DNA of 64,000 nucleotides from Marinomonas alcarazii (GTDB lineage: Bacteria > Pseudomonadota > Gammaproteobacteria > Pseudomonadales > Marinomonadaceae): positions 762,234-826,233 of the forward strand of contig NZ_QKLW01000001.1 of the NCBI RefSeq assembly GCF_003208215.1. The letters run 5' to 3'. Under the pieces are notes generated by a model. The model searched no databases. It saw nothing but the letters and a program-made list of their open reading frames with translations, and was not told the origin of the DNA. This document shows, piece after piece, positions 38,381-48,544 of this stretch; the stretch's first letter is position 1, and every line of letters begins with the position of its first letter. The position numbers and the translations under genes are program-made.

Positions 38381-39553
38381 ATGTCGGAATACAATGATGC
38401 GACGAAAGCGATTCATGCAGGCGCTCGTCAAACGCAAGAACAAGAGAATAGCGAAGCCATTTTCATGACCTCAAGCTTTGCTTATTCTAGTGCCGAAGAA
38501 GCGGCAGGTAAGTTTTCTGGCGAAGAAGATGGTAACGTTTATTCTCGTTTTACCAATCCAACGGTAGAGCTTTTTGAAAAACGCCTTGCGGCCTTAGAGA
38601 AGGGCGAAGCGGCGATTGCAACCAGTTCAGGCATGGCCGCCCTGATGACTCTAGCCTACAGCTTGTTAAGCGCTGGTGATCGAGTTGTTTGTTCACGTAA
38701 TATTTTTGGCTCTACGGTGAAGTTTTTTAATACCTATACCGTGAAGTTTGGTGTTGAAGTCGTCTACGTGGATGCAACAGATTATAACGCTTGGGAAGAA
38801 GCGATTAATGACAAAACTCGCTTATGTTATTTCGAAACGCCTTCAAACCCATTATACGAAGTTGTTGATGTGGCAAAAGTTGCTGAATTGGCTCACGCTA
38901 AAGGTGCTTTATTGTGCGTTGATACTGTATTGGCGACACCTGCCTTGCAAAATCCATTAACGCAAGGTGCTGATATCGTCATGCAATCTGCGACCAAGTT
39001 TATTGATGGTCAAGGTCGTTGCCTTGGCGGTGCTTTGATTGCAAGTAAAGACATTGTGGATGTTTTCACTGCGTTTATGCGCAGTGCTGGTCCATGCATG
39101 AGCCCATTTAATGCGTGGGTGTTGCTCAATGGTCTTGAAACCTTGTCGCTAAGAATGACAGCGCATTCATCAAATGCATTGAAATTGGCGCAGTTCTTAG
39201 AGGCTCACCCTAAAGTATTGAAGGTGAATTACGGCGGTTTACCAAGTCATAAATACCATGAGCTTGCTAAGAAGCAGCAAAAAGATTTTGGTGGTTTGCT
39301 GTCTTTCGAAGTTGAGGGTGGTCGCAAAGCGGCTTGGGCGTTCATCAATGCTACTAAGTTGATGTCTATTACAGGCAATCTGGGCGACACCAAAACTCTC
39401 GTTACGCATCCAGCAACAACCACGCATGGCCGCTTAACCGACGAAGAGAAGGCGAAAGCAGGTATTGCAGAAGGTCTGGTTCGTGTATCTGTTGGCTTAG
39501 AGGATATCGACGATATTATTGCTGATGTCGAGAGTGCGTTGGCACAGCTATAA
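38381..39553 (+). CDS. metZ: O-succinylhomoserine sulfhydrylase
   Basis: 390-residue PLP enzyme of the Cys/Met metabolism family. PLP Lys is K206 (MQSATKFIDGQGR). The position right after purF is the pseudomonad metZ location, where direct sulfhydrylation makes homocysteine. Cystathionine gamma-synthase or beta-lyase are alternatives from sequence alone. It has its own start 90 nt after the purF stop, beyond a terminator. Confidence 0.9.
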   Translation: MSEYNDATKAIHAGARQTQEQENSEAIFMTSSFAYSSAEEAAGKFSGEEDGNVYSRFTNPTVELFEKRLAALEKGEAAIATSSGMAALMTLAYSLLSAGDRVVCSRNIFGSTVKFFNTYTVKFGVEVVYVDATDYNAWEEAINDKTRLCYFETPSNPLYEVVDVAKVAELAHAKGALLCVDTVLATPALQNPLTQGADIVMQSATKFIDGQGRCLGGALIASKDIVDVFTAFMRSAGPCMSPFNAWVLLNGLETLSLRMTAHSSNALKLAQFLEAHPKVLKVNYGGLPSHKYHELAKKQQKDFGGLLSFEVEGGRKAAWAFINATKLMSITGNLGDTKTLVTHPATTTHGRLTDEEKAKAGIAEGLVRVSVGLEDIDDIIADVESALAQL

Positions 39554-39598
39554 GCCTTGCGGTATTTTTTGGCGCCACATTGAGTAATGTGAGTGCTC

Positions 39599-39638
39599 AA
39601 AAAAGCGGACTTAGATATTCTCTAAGTCCGCTTTTTTT
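39599..39638. terminator. Bidirectional terminator between metZ and the RND pump
   Basis: A 17-bp perfect inverted repeat around a 5-nt loop, with an A tract on the left and a T tract on the right. It ends metZ (+) and the efflux operon (-). Confidence 0.93.
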
Positions 39639-39681
39639 ATGGCTACTAACAAAATACGTTGTAACGTCATGGCAATAATTG

Positions 39682-42600
39682 CTACGACTCGTCAACCTTA
39701 TCTATTGTTTCCTCATCTGTTTTTTCTGCCGTTTGCGCATTAAGTGCTTCGAGCTGTTTACGTTCTTTGCGTCTATAACCCAATACTAATAAACAAGGAG
39801 TGAGTATAAGTGTTAACGGCGTGGCGAAGGTTAATCCGCCTGCTATAGCAGTCGATAGTTGTGTCCACCACTGTGCAGAAGGTGCGCCGATACTGAAGGT
39901 TTGATGGATTAAATCAATATTTAACTGAAATACCATAGGCACCAGGCCAAGGATCGTGGTGATGGTTGTCAGCATCACAGGCCTTAAGCGTTGAACACCC
40001 GTGCGAATTGCGGCTTCACGAACCAGCATGCCTTGCTTACGTAAACCGTTGAATGTATCAATAAGCACAATGTTGTTATTGACGACAATGCCCGCTAAGG
40101 CAATCACACCAACACCACTCATGACGATACCAAAGGGCTGGCCTTTTACCATCAAGCCAATCAAAACCCCCATGGTAGAGAAAATTACCGCACTTAGAAT
40201 CAATAAGCATTGGAAGAAGTTATTGAATTGGGTTACCAGAATAATCGCCATAATAAAGAAGGCAACGCCAAAGGCTTTTAACAAAAAGACCATGGATTTT
40301 TGCTGCTCTTCCGTATTACCTCGGAATTCATAACGAACTGACTTGTCTATTTTCGCCGCATCGATTTTTGCTTTAATGGCTTTAATAACTTCATCAATTA
40401 CCAAGCCATCTTTCACATCCGCATCAATTTTAACGGTTTTCTTGCCATCCGTTCGATTTATCACGCCTTGCTTGGGTGCCGCATAGCGAGTAATAAAGTT
40501 ACTGGCTGGAATGCTGCCTTGATTCGTTGGTATCTGTAGCTGATCTAGCTGATCAAGGTTTCGTTGGTTCACTGGATAGCGCAGCACAATATCGATTTTG
40601 TCATCAGCACCATCGGGTAGAAAGTCGCTTAATGTAATGCCTGTTGTGACTAACTTAATGACATTGCCTAGGCTGGTTACATCAACGCCGTAGCGGCTTG
40701 CTTCAGCGCGGTTAATGTCAATACGCCATTCAATACCGGGTAATGATCGGTCGTCACTCACGGTTAGAATCTCATCTCGTAGTAACAGCTGTTTGCTGAT
40801 TTCATCGGCTGCAATATTGAGCGCTTCCGTATAATTTGAACTTAGCTGCAATTGGATATCGGCGCCAGATTGAGGTCCACCTTGCTCTTTTTTGGCACTC
40901 ACTTCTATGCCAGGGATTTGTTTGGTTTTTTCCCTGATTCTATCGAGGATGACATTTGCTGAATCTCGCTTGTACCACTCGATAAACTCCATCGTAATAG
41001 TGCCAATACTGTCTGGCGCCACATTGTTTCCTGGTGTTGCATAAGAAGTAGCCACCACACTTTTCAATTCACGAGTGCCAATAATCCTTTGTTCGACTAA
41101 TTGAACAAGCTTGTCCTTTTCTTCAAGAGAGAGGTCTCCACGAGCGCGAATATCCAAGTTGGCCGTTTCTGGTTCAATATCTGGAAAGAACTCGATGCCT
41201 TTACCAAATTTTCCATAGCTAATGAAAATGCTGATCAGCAAAGCGATGGTAAACATTAATACCCAAATAGGCTTTTCGACTAAACGAGTCAGTACTCGAC
41301 CGTATAGTCCAGTTGCGCCTGTCAGCTCTCTAAGATCGCCTGTTTCAGTAATGCGTAGGGCATGCATTGTTTTATCGCTGTAAGCGCCTTTTTTGCCAAT
41401 AATTGAGCCAATAGTGGGAATCACAATAAGCGCCATGACAAGAGAGGAGGCCAGCGTTGCTATGATGGTAATTGGCATAAAGCGCATAAACTCACCAGCG
41501 ATATCTGGCCAAAACAATAGCGGCATGAAAACCGCTAACGTGGTAGCGGTGGATGCAGTAATTGGCCATGCCATGCGTTTAGCGGCTTCACTGTAGGCTT
41601 GTCGTTTAGATGCGCCTTCGGAAAGTTTCCGGTCTGCATACTCGGTTACCACAATAGCACCGTCTACCAGCATGCCGACACTGAGTATTAACGCAAACAA
41701 CACCACCATATTAATGGTGAAACCTTGTAGGTTTAAGATCAAAATTCCGGCTAGGAATGCTCCAGGAATGGCTAGACCAACTAAAATGGAGCTGCGTATA
41801 CCAAGAGCCCAAACAATAACAATCATCACCAGCAAGGTGGCTGCTAGGACATTGTTAAAGAGATCATTAAGCGAGGTTTCGATTTCAGTTGATTTGTCAC
41901 CTGTGAGATTATAATTCACACCACTTGGCCATTGCTGACTTTCTGTTTCAACAACGTTTTTGACTGCTTCTATGGTATTTATAATATTGGCGCCAACGCG
42001 TTTAGAGACAGCTAAAGTGATGCTACGCTTGCCTTCAACCCGCGCATAACTGGTGGGATCTTCGAACGTCAGTTCTCCTGTCGCAATGTCGCCTAACAAA
42101 ACGACTTGATCGCCATCGGCTTTAATTGGCAAATTAAGTATGTCTTCCTTGGTTTTTAACAGCCCAGGGACTTTTAGAGAGAAGCGACCTGCGCCGGTGT
42201 CTAAATTGCCCGCGGCCACCAAACGGTTATTATTAGAAACAAAGTTTGCAACATCACTCAGGGATAGGTTATACGATTCAAGCTGTTCAGGGCGAATGAT
42301 AATTTGTGCTTGTTGATCTCTATCTCCACTAATGTTTGCTTCTAATACACCATCAACCGCTTCAATTGCGTCTTGTAAGTTTTTGGCTGTGCGGCTAAGA
42401 GTAGCGAAATCCACATTCCCGGATAAATTGACCCGTAAAACAGGGAAGGTGGAAAGGTTAATTTCGGTGACGGTTGGTTCATCGGCATCACTGGGTAGTT
42501 CGCTCTTTGCTCGGTCAACTTTATCCTTGGTATCGCTGATCGCTTGATCAATGTCTACGCCAGATAGGAACTCCACAATGATAGAAGCATGACCTTCTGA

Positions 42601-42855
42601 AGCCGTAGATTTCAATTCTTTCAGGCCGTCTAAACCTTTTAATTCTTTCTCTAAAGGGTGAACCAATAAGCTATCGGCGTCTTCTGGCGATATGCCCTCT
42701 AATGATACCGATACATAGGCCATTGGAATGGTGATGTCGGGATCGCTTTCTTTGGCAATTTCGATATAAGACACTGTGCCCATTATTAATATGAGCAAAA
42801 AAAACATCATCACGGTTCGGGAGCGTGCTAAAGCAGCCTCGATTATTGCTTGCAT
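39682..42855 (-). CDS. RND-family efflux permease
   Basis: 1057-residue inner-membrane proton-driven pump with 12 expected helices and two large periplasmic porter loops, the usual RND length. TM4 reads LVDGAIVVTEYADR (D398, G399, E405) where AcrB has paired Asp, and TM10 has VVNNNIVLID where AcrB has its relay Lys; so the proton path differs from HAE-1 drug pumps. The substrate is unknown. It is co-transcribed with the adaptor gene just upstream (11-nt gap). No outer-membrane channel gene is adjacent, so TolC must come from elsewhere. Confidence 0.9.
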   Translation of the reverse strand: MQAIIEAALARSRTVMMFFLLILIMGTVSYIEIAKESDPDITIPMAYVSVSLEGISPEDADSLLVHPLEKELKGLDGLKELKSTASEGHASIIVEFLSGVDIDQAISDTKDKVDRAKSELPSDADEPTVTEINLSTFPVLRVNLSGNVDFATLSRTAKNLQDAIEAVDGVLEANISGDRDQQAQIIIRPEQLESYNLSLSDVANFVSNNNRLVAAGNLDTGAGRFSLKVPGLLKTKEDILNLPIKADGDQVVLLGDIATGELTFEDPTSYARVEGKRSITLAVSKRVGANIINTIEAVKNVVETESQQWPSGVNYNLTGDKSTEIETSLNDLFNNVLAATLLVMIVIVWALGIRSSILVGLAIPGAFLAGILILNLQGFTINMVVLFALILSVGMLVDGAIVVTEYADRKLSEGASKRQAYSEAAKRMAWPITASTATTLAVFMPLLFWPDIAGEFMRFMPITIIATLASSLVMALIVIPTIGSIIGKKGAYSDKTMHALRITETGDLRELTGATGLYGRVLTRLVEKPIWVLMFTIALLISIFISYGKFGKGIEFFPDIEPETANLDIRARGDLSLEEKDKLVQLVEQRIIGTRELKSVVATSYATPGNNVAPDSIGTITMEFIEWYKRDSANVILDRIREKTKQIPGIEVSAKKEQGGPQSGADIQLQLSSNYTEALNIAADEISKQLLLRDEILTVSDDRSLPGIEWRIDINRAEASRYGVDVTSLGNVIKLVTTGITLSDFLPDGADDKIDIVLRYPVNQRNLDQLDQLQIPTNQGSIPASNFITRYAAPKQGVINRTDGKKTVKIDADVKDGLVIDEVIKAIKAKIDAAKIDKSVRYEFRGNTEEQQKSMVFLLKAFGVAFFIMAIILVTQFNNFFQCLLILSAVIFSTMGVLIGLMVKGQPFGIVMSGVGVIALAGIVVNNNIVLIDTFNGLRKQGMLVREAAIRTGVQRLRPVMLTTITTILGLVPMVFQLNIDLIHQTFSIGAPSAQWWTQLSTAIAGGLTFATPLTLILTPCLLVLGYRRKERKQLEALNAQTAEKTDEETIDKVDES

Positions 42856-42866
42856 AATAGACCTCC

Positions 42867-43961
42867 CTAGTTTTGGTAGTGTGCGTCAACAAGATCACCG
42901 GCTGAGACAAAGCCTTGTCCAACAGTGATGATATTGACATTATCAGGTAGGCCTACAACCCAAACATGATCACGCTCCGATTTCACAATATCGACAGGCG
43001 TGATGGTAACGGTGTTATCAATGCTAATGGTTTTGATGGCAGTACGCCCTGTGTCGTCGAGCGTTAATAGAGCAGGAGACAATGCATGTGCTTTTTGCTC
43101 ATCAATGATGAAATCAACCGATGCTGTGAGTCCTGCTGGGATGGTATTGTTTGGATTGTCTACGAGCAGCTCAACACTAATGGTTCGACTGGTTTCGTTG
43201 GCCGTTGCACTAATGTATGTGACGAAACCGTCCGCCTCATAACCAGATTCGAAGCGAATGTTCCCAGGCGTACCGATTTTAACTAGATGGACTTTATTTT
43301 GTGGGATATCCACTTTCACTTTGATTGGATTAATAGAGACAAGTGAGCCAATAGTGACGCCAGTAGCCAGAATTTGCCCGACCTGCACATCAAGCGTGTT
43401 GAGAATACCTGAAAAGGGCGCAACAAGGTTGGCATTTTCTAAGTCAATTAATAACGAAGTTTTGGTGGCTTTTGCAGACGCTAGATCTGTCTCTGCTTGG
43501 GCAAGATTAACCTTAGATGATAGGTTGGTGGTATTGAGTTTTTTAACACCATCTAGCTCAAATTGACGCTGTTTAACGAGTAAGTCAGCTTGCTCAATTT
43601 GCATTTTTAATGTTCGTGTATCGATCTGCATGATCGATTGACCTTTTTCAACAAGCTGACCTTTTTCTATTGGTAGCATAATGATTTTGCCTTGGTAGCT
43701 ATTAACGAGATTTAACGTTTCTCCCGCCATCGTTTTACCACTTAATGGCAGGTGTATCTCAATGCGTTTTGGCGATAAGGTTTTGGCTTGTACTGGATAG
43801 GCTTGCTTAATTTCAGCAGCTTGAGAAGAAACTGTGCTTTCACTAGGTTGAGCGTCAGGGTTGCTTACGGTAATGCCATTGCCACCTACGAGCATCCAAC
43901 CCACTGTCGCTGTCGCCACGACCACTGCTGTTATTGGTCCTAACTTATTTTTTAACGCCAT
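42867..43961 (-). CDS. RND efflux membrane fusion protein
   Basis: 364-residue periplasmic adaptor. N-terminal membrane anchor (about 10-27), lipoyl half with GETLNLVNSYQGKIIMLPIEKGQ, short helical hairpin, beta-barrel and membrane-proximal domains. The start at 43961 is preceded by a GGAG box with 7-nt spacing; a start 27 nt further upstream has none. It transfers substrate from the RND pump to an outer-membrane channel. Confidence 0.9.
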   Translation of the reverse strand: MALKNKLGPITAVVVATATVGWMLVGGNGITVSNPDAQPSESTVSSQAAEIKQAYPVQAKTLSPKRIEIHLPLSGKTMAGETLNLVNSYQGKIIMLPIEKGQLVEKGQSIMQIDTRTLKMQIEQADLLVKQRQFELDGVKKLNTTNLSSKVNLAQAETDLASAKATKTSLLIDLENANLVAPFSGILNTLDVQVGQILATGVTIGSLVSINPIKVKVDIPQNKVHLVKIGTPGNIRFESGYEADGFVTYISATANETSRTISVELLVDNPNNTIPAGLTASVDFIIDEQKAHALSPALLTLDDTGRTAIKTISIDNTVTITPVDIVKSERDHVWVVGLPDNVNIITVGQGFVSAGDLVDAHYQN

Positions 43962-44214
43962 CCAATACTCCGTTATTTGAAAAATCATTATTAAGCGACT
44001 TTAGTATAGGCTCAAACAAGAATGAATAAAGGGGTTTTATGAAATCTCTTTGCTAATAGTTTTACAGATAGCAGCTGTTTGGAGAAAAGCAAAAAATGCT
44101 TTTTTAAAATAAGAATCCTTTTCTTTTTATCAATTGATAGCGTCTATTTGCTGAACCTTCGCTTAGAAGGATGATACTATACCGCCACAAAATTTTTACT
44201 TTATATGGATAGAT
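43962..44214. other. Divergent intergenic region, RND adaptor and uup
   Basis: 253 nt of AT-rich sequence holding the two outward promoters. A weak AAAAGCA/TGCTTTT hairpin lies at 44085-44103 and a short CCTTC/GAAGG dyad at about 44157-44171. No operator or regulator gene could be recognised. Confidence 0.4.
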
Positions 44215-46146
44215 ATGAGTCTATTGTCGTTAGAACAGATTAGTGTCGCTTTCGGTCATAATCCACTGTTGTCAAAGATTAGTTTTTCAGCAGAGGCTGG
44301 AGAGCGTGTTGCAATTATTGGTCGTAATGGTGCAGGCAAATCCACATTATTAAAAGTCATCTCTGGTGAGCAAGTACCTGATGAAGGTGTGGTACGCATT
44401 GAAGGCGGAATGAAGGTTGCTCAGCTTCCTCAAGAATTGCCTGATGCAAATGAAAAAACGGTACGTGAAGTTGTGAGTGAAGGGGCTGGTGAAGCACATT
44501 CCTTAATGACTCGTTACTTTAAGTTATTAGAAGATTTTGAAAATGATCACTCAAATGAGCTAAGTGATATCCAAACTGAATTGGATCGAATTCAGGGCTG
44601 GGACCTAGAGCAACGAGTGAATCATATGGTTCAACGTTTGGCTTTGCCTGCTGACAAGTTGATGTCGGAACTGTCTGGTGGTTGGCGTCGTCGCGTTATT
44701 TTAGCGCAGGCACTTATTTCTAATCCAGATGTCTTGCTACTCGACGAACCGACTAACCATTTGGATGTGCCGACAATCGAATGGATGGAGCAGCAGCTTC
44801 AACAATTTCGTGGTTTGATTTTGTTTATTACCCATGATCGTCGCTTCCTAGAAAAATTAGCCAATCGTATTATTGAGCTAGACCGCGGCAATCTTATTTC
44901 CTTTAGCGGTAACATCACCGCGTTCTTAGCTTTTAAAGAAAAAATGTTGGAAGAAGAAGAGCGTGCAAACGCCTTGTTTGATAAACGTCTTGCTGAAGAA
45001 GAGGTTTGGATTCGTCAGGGCATTAAAGCACGTCGTACCCGTAACGAAGGTCGAGTTCGTGCCTTGAAGGCACTTCGTGAAGAGCGCTCTGAACGTATTA
45101 ATCGCCAAGGCAATGCAAAAATGGCGATTGAAACGAAAGAGAAGTCTGGCAAGTTGGTGGCGGAGTTTACGCAAGTTGGCCACTCTTTCGAAGACAAAGT
45201 CATTTTGCAGCCGATGGATTTTATTGTGAATCGCGGTGACCGTATTGGTTTGATTGGCCCCAATGGTTGCGGTAAAAGTACGTTTTTAAAGATTCTTTTG
45301 GGTAATCTGGAGCCACAGACAGGTACTGTTCGCCAGGGCACCAAACTTAACGTGGCGTATTTCGACCAGTTGCGTGAGCAACTTGACCCTGAAAAAACCG
45401 TCGCAGAGAACGTTGGTGAAGGCAAAGACGTTATCGAAATCAACGGTCAGAACAAACATGTGATTGGCTACCTTGGCGATTTTCTTTTCCCGCCAGAACG
45501 TGCACGAACACCAATCAAAGCGTTATCAGGTGGTGAGCGTAACCGAGTGTTGCTAGCGAAGCTATTCACCAAACCTGCTAACTTGCTCATTATGGATGAG
45601 CCGACCAACGACTTGGATGTAGAGACGCTGGAGTTATTAGAAGAACTTTTAATGAATTACGATGGCACTTTGTTATTGGTAAGTCACGACCGTTCTTTCC
45701 TAGACAACGTGGTCACCAGCGTTATTGCTTTTGAAGGCGAAGGCCGAGTAAAAGAATATGTTGGTGGCTATCAAGATTGGATTCGCCAAGGTGGTAAGTT
45801 CCCAACTGAATCCACTTCACAAACGGATGATGTGCCATCTAAAAAGGAAAAAGCTAAGGTAGAAGCAAGTAATGCTGAACAGGCCAATCAGAAAACGCCT
45901 GAACCAGCCAAGCCTAAAGCGAAGCTTAGCTACAAAATTCAGCGTGAATTTGATGAGATGCCTGCCACCATTGCTAAGTTAGAAGAAGAAATTGCCGCTT
46001 TGCATGTCACCACAAGTTCACCGGAGTTCTATACCGGAGATGCAGAGAATGTTCAAAAAACCTTAGCGAAGTTAGCGCATAAAGAAGAAGAGCTTGAAAC
46101 AACCATGGAGCGTTGGTTAGAGCTTGAAGAAATGCAAAACGGATAA
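44215..46146 (+). CDS. uup: ABC-F ATPase Uup
   Basis: 643 residues without membrane segments. Two ATPase domains: Walker A GRNGAGKS (36-43) with signature LSGGWRRR, and GPNGCGKS with signature LSGGERNR, separated by a linker rich in charged helices. A C-terminal coiled coil (about 560-640) follows, as in Uup. ABC-F proteins act on ribosomes; Uup also affects transposon excision. It heads a four-gene run, with the DUF2760 gene starting 3 nt after its stop. Confidence 0.93.
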   Translation: MSLLSLEQISVAFGHNPLLSKISFSAEAGERVAIIGRNGAGKSTLLKVISGEQVPDEGVVRIEGGMKVAQLPQELPDANEKTVREVVSEGAGEAHSLMTRYFKLLEDFENDHSNELSDIQTELDRIQGWDLEQRVNHMVQRLALPADKLMSELSGGWRRRVILAQALISNPDVLLLDEPTNHLDVPTIEWMEQQLQQFRGLILFITHDRRFLEKLANRIIELDRGNLISFSGNITAFLAFKEKMLEEEERANALFDKRLAEEEVWIRQGIKARRTRNEGRVRALKALREERSERINRQGNAKMAIETKEKSGKLVAEFTQVGHSFEDKVILQPMDFIVNRGDRIGLIGPNGCGKSTFLKILLGNLEPQTGTVRQGTKLNVAYFDQLREQLDPEKTVAENVGEGKDVIEINGQNKHVIGYLGDFLFPPERARTPIKALSGGERNRVLLAKLFTKPANLLIMDEPTNDLDVETLELLEELLMNYDGTLLLVSHDRSFLDNVVTSVIAFEGEGRVKEYVGGYQDWIRQGGKFPTESTSQTDDVPSKKEKAKVEASNAEQANQKTPEPAKPKAKLSYKIQREFDEMPATIAKLEEEIAALHVTTSSPEFYTGDAENVQKTLAKLAHKEEELETTMERWLELEEMQNG

Positions 46147-46149
46147 ATT

Positions 46150-46758
46150 ATGACGAATAAAATTAAACCAATTTCATTTGTACCGCGCTTTTTTGGCGCT
46201 TTTGGTCAGTTTATAAAATACATGGCGAGCGGCGATTATGCCGCTCGTTGTCAGGCGATAAGTGAAGGTAAGCAATTTGCCTTTGAAGTTGAGCCGACAG
46301 TCATTACTAAAGAAGTCGAAGTGATTCGTGAGGTTGAAGTCGCGGCTCCTATTTTGGATACGGTAAATGCAGACGGTGCCCATCAGTTATTACAACTGTT
46401 ACAACAAGAAGCGCGTTTTATCGATTTTATCCAAGAAAGCATTGATGATTATAGCGATGCTGATGTTGGTGCTGCTTCACGTCAAATTCATGCAGGCTGT
46501 TCGAAAGTATTGAAACAACACTTTACCATTGATGCGGTCTCTACATCTGTTGTCAACACTGCGGTAGAGAACAGCCGTGTTGAAGTGCCGTCTGGATATG
46601 ATGCCAAGCAGATTAAGCTTGAAGGTAAAGTCGAAGGGGATGGCCCTTATGCTGGAACGCTGATTCACCCAGGTTGGAAAGTCACTGAAACACGCTTACC
46701 AAAAGTGACGAATACAGAAAGTCTAACCATTCTAGCGCCAGCCGAAGTCGAGGTATAA
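46150..46758 (+). CDS. DUF2760 family protein
   Basis: 202 residues of the DUF2760 family, function unknown. The N-terminal third is basic and amphipathic (FVPRFFGAFGQFIKYMASGD) and could touch a membrane. A V/E-rich linker (residues about 50-70) follows. The C-terminal domain holds LLQLLQQEARFIDFIQE and GPYAGTLIHPGWKVTETRLP. It sits between uup and two Hsp70 genes with 3- and 4-nt gaps. The tight packing suggests a partner or adaptor for the Hsp70 pair; this is inference. Confidence 0.85.
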   Translation: MTNKIKPISFVPRFFGAFGQFIKYMASGDYAARCQAISEGKQFAFEVEPTVITKEVEVIREVEVAAPILDTVNADGAHQLLQLLQQEARFIDFIQESIDDYSDADVGAASRQIHAGCSKVLKQHFTIDAVSTSVVNTAVENSRVEVPSGYDAKQIKLEGKVEGDGPYAGTLIHPGWKVTETRLPKVTNTESLTILAPAEVEV

Positions 46759-46762
46759 TTCA

Positions 46763-48541
46763 GTGAGTCAATATTTCATTGGTATCGACTTGGGTACCAC
46801 GCATTCTGCTGTCTATTATTCTCCATCGACACAAACATCAACAGAAGCTGAACAAGTAGGGCGTATTCAACAATTAGCCATTCCGCAGTTTATTGCAGCA
46901 GGCCAAGTTGATGCTCGTCCTTTATTGCCTTCCTTTGTGTACTTTCCTCATCAAAGTGAGTTTTTGGAAAGCGATTTGCAGCTGCCTTGGGGTAAGGCTG
47001 CTTCTATTGTGGGCCAGCTGGCGCGAGAACTTGGTGCTAAATCTTCTGGTCGATTGGTGCAAAGTGCTAAGAGCTGGCTGTGCCATTCGAGAGTTAGTGC
47101 AGACGAAGCGGTTTTACCTGTCGATGCGCTAGAAGAAGTGCAAAAAGTGTCTCCAGCACAGGTCACAGAAACCCTTTTAGCGCATTTGGTTAGCGCATGG
47201 GGAAATCAATTTCCTGATGCTCCTATTACTGAGCAAACCGTTGTCATTACGGTTCCAGCGTCCTTTGACCCTGCCGCTCGTGCCATTACTGAGCAAGCAG
47301 CGGAAAAAGTTGGCTTACGTGCTCGTTTGATCGAAGAGCCATTAGCCGCGTTTTACGCTTGGTTAAGTGATCAACAAAATTGGACTGATAACCTAGAAGT
47401 TAACGAGCATATTTTGGTTGTTGATGTTGGTGGTGGCACGACGGATTTGTCTTTGATCCAATCAGTCGAGCAAGAAGGCGCTTTAAGTTTAGAGCGGGTG
47501 GCTGTTGGTCGTCATATTTTGCTTGGTGGCGACAATATGGACCTCACGTTAACTTACCATCTGGCGGCTCAGCTCGCGCAAAATGGCACCCATCTTGAGG
47601 CTTGGCAAATTAGCGGTCTAACACAGGCGTGTCGAGAGGCCAAAGAACGCTTGTTAACCAATGCAGACTTAGAAGAAGTCAGCGTCGTGGTGCCTAGTCG
47701 TGGCCGTAGTTTATTCAATAACAGCATTAAAGCGACCTTGACGCGAAATGATGTTCAACAGCTATTAATTGATGGTTTTTTTCCGCAAGTGCAGCTGGGT
47801 GAACAAGCTCAAAAAGCAGCGCGCAGTGGTTTCAGTGCGATTAATTTGGATTACGAGGGTGACCCTGCGATCACTCGCCATATCAGTGAGTTTTTGTCTC
47901 AGCATGATGTGAAACCAAGTAAGGTTTTGCTAAACGGCGGTGTATTCAATGCCAGTTTGATTCGCAATACTTTAGAAACACGTTTGGCTTCAATGCTGTC
48001 TGAATCATCCGGTGGCAGTGAGTTAACCATGCTGACACCTTCACATTTGGATCATGCGGTTGCCAAAGGCGCAACGTATTATGCTCAAGTGCAAGCAGAA
48101 GGTGGTGTAAAAGTAAAAAGTGGTTTAGCGGCCAATTATTACATTGGTGTTGCAAGTCCAATGCCTGCTATTCCTGGAATGGCACCACCTGTCGATGCGA
48201 TCTGCGTGGCACCATTTGGTCTGGAGGAAGGTTCAGATGAGCAAATGCTGCCGAATGAATTTTCGCTTGTTGTTGGCGAAAGTGTGACATTTCGTTTTTT
48301 CCAGTCAAAAACGAGTGAAGTGGATTCGGTTGGTAAAGTCATTGCGTCGTTTTCAATTGCACAGCTAAATGAACTAAACCCTTTATCGGTTCGCTTAGAT
48401 GCAGGTCATTATCAAGCTGGTGACATGGTTCGTGTGTATTTGACGGCCCGTGTAACTGAATTGGGGCAATTGCTGCTACAAGCCCATGACACCCAATCAG
48501 ACCTGAGTTGGACTATTGAGTTTCAAGTTAGGGAGTCTTAA
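46763..48541 (+). CDS. Divergent Hsp70-family protein (short)
   Basis: 592 residues. Actin-like Hsp70 ATPase: phosphate-1 FIGIDLGTTHSAVYY (D9), the K70-equivalent Lys in LVQSAKSWL (K103), EEPLAAFYAW (E192), phosphate-2 VVDVGGGTTDLS (D221). The adenosine motif reads LLNGGVFNAS rather than DnaK's VGG-type. After the ATPase only a beta-type substrate domain remains (to about 592), with no lid helices. Start is GTG at 46763. No DnaJ or GrpE gene is near. Not DnaK, HscA or HscC by sequence. Confidence 0.88.
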   Translation: MSQYFIGIDLGTTHSAVYYSPSTQTSTEAEQVGRIQQLAIPQFIAAGQVDARPLLPSFVYFPHQSEFLESDLQLPWGKAASIVGQLARELGAKSSGRLVQSAKSWLCHSRVSADEAVLPVDALEEVQKVSPAQVTETLLAHLVSAWGNQFPDAPITEQTVVITVPASFDPAARAITEQAAEKVGLRARLIEEPLAAFYAWLSDQQNWTDNLEVNEHILVVDVGGGTTDLSLIQSVEQEGALSLERVAVGRHILLGGDNMDLTLTYHLAAQLAQNGTHLEAWQISGLTQACREAKERLLTNADLEEVSVVVPSRGRSLFNNSIKATLTRNDVQQLLIDGFFPQVQLGEQAQKAARSGFSAINLDYEGDPAITRHISEFLSQHDVKPSKVLLNGGVFNASLIRNTLETRLASMLSESSGGSELTMLTPSHLDHAVAKGATYYAQVQAEGGVKVKSGLAANYYIGVASPMPAIPGMAPPVDAICVAPFGLEEGSDEQMLPNEFSLVVGESVTFRFFQSKTSEVDSVGKVIASFSIAQLNELNPLSVRLDAGHYQAGDMVRVYLTARVTELGQLLLQAHDTQSDLSWTIEFQVRES

Positions 48542-48544
48542 AAG

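Noticed and set aside
44085-44103. AAAAGCA/TGCTTTT hairpin as a terminator
   Set aside because: Only A/T pairs beyond a 2-GC core and no gene end precedes it on the plus strand.
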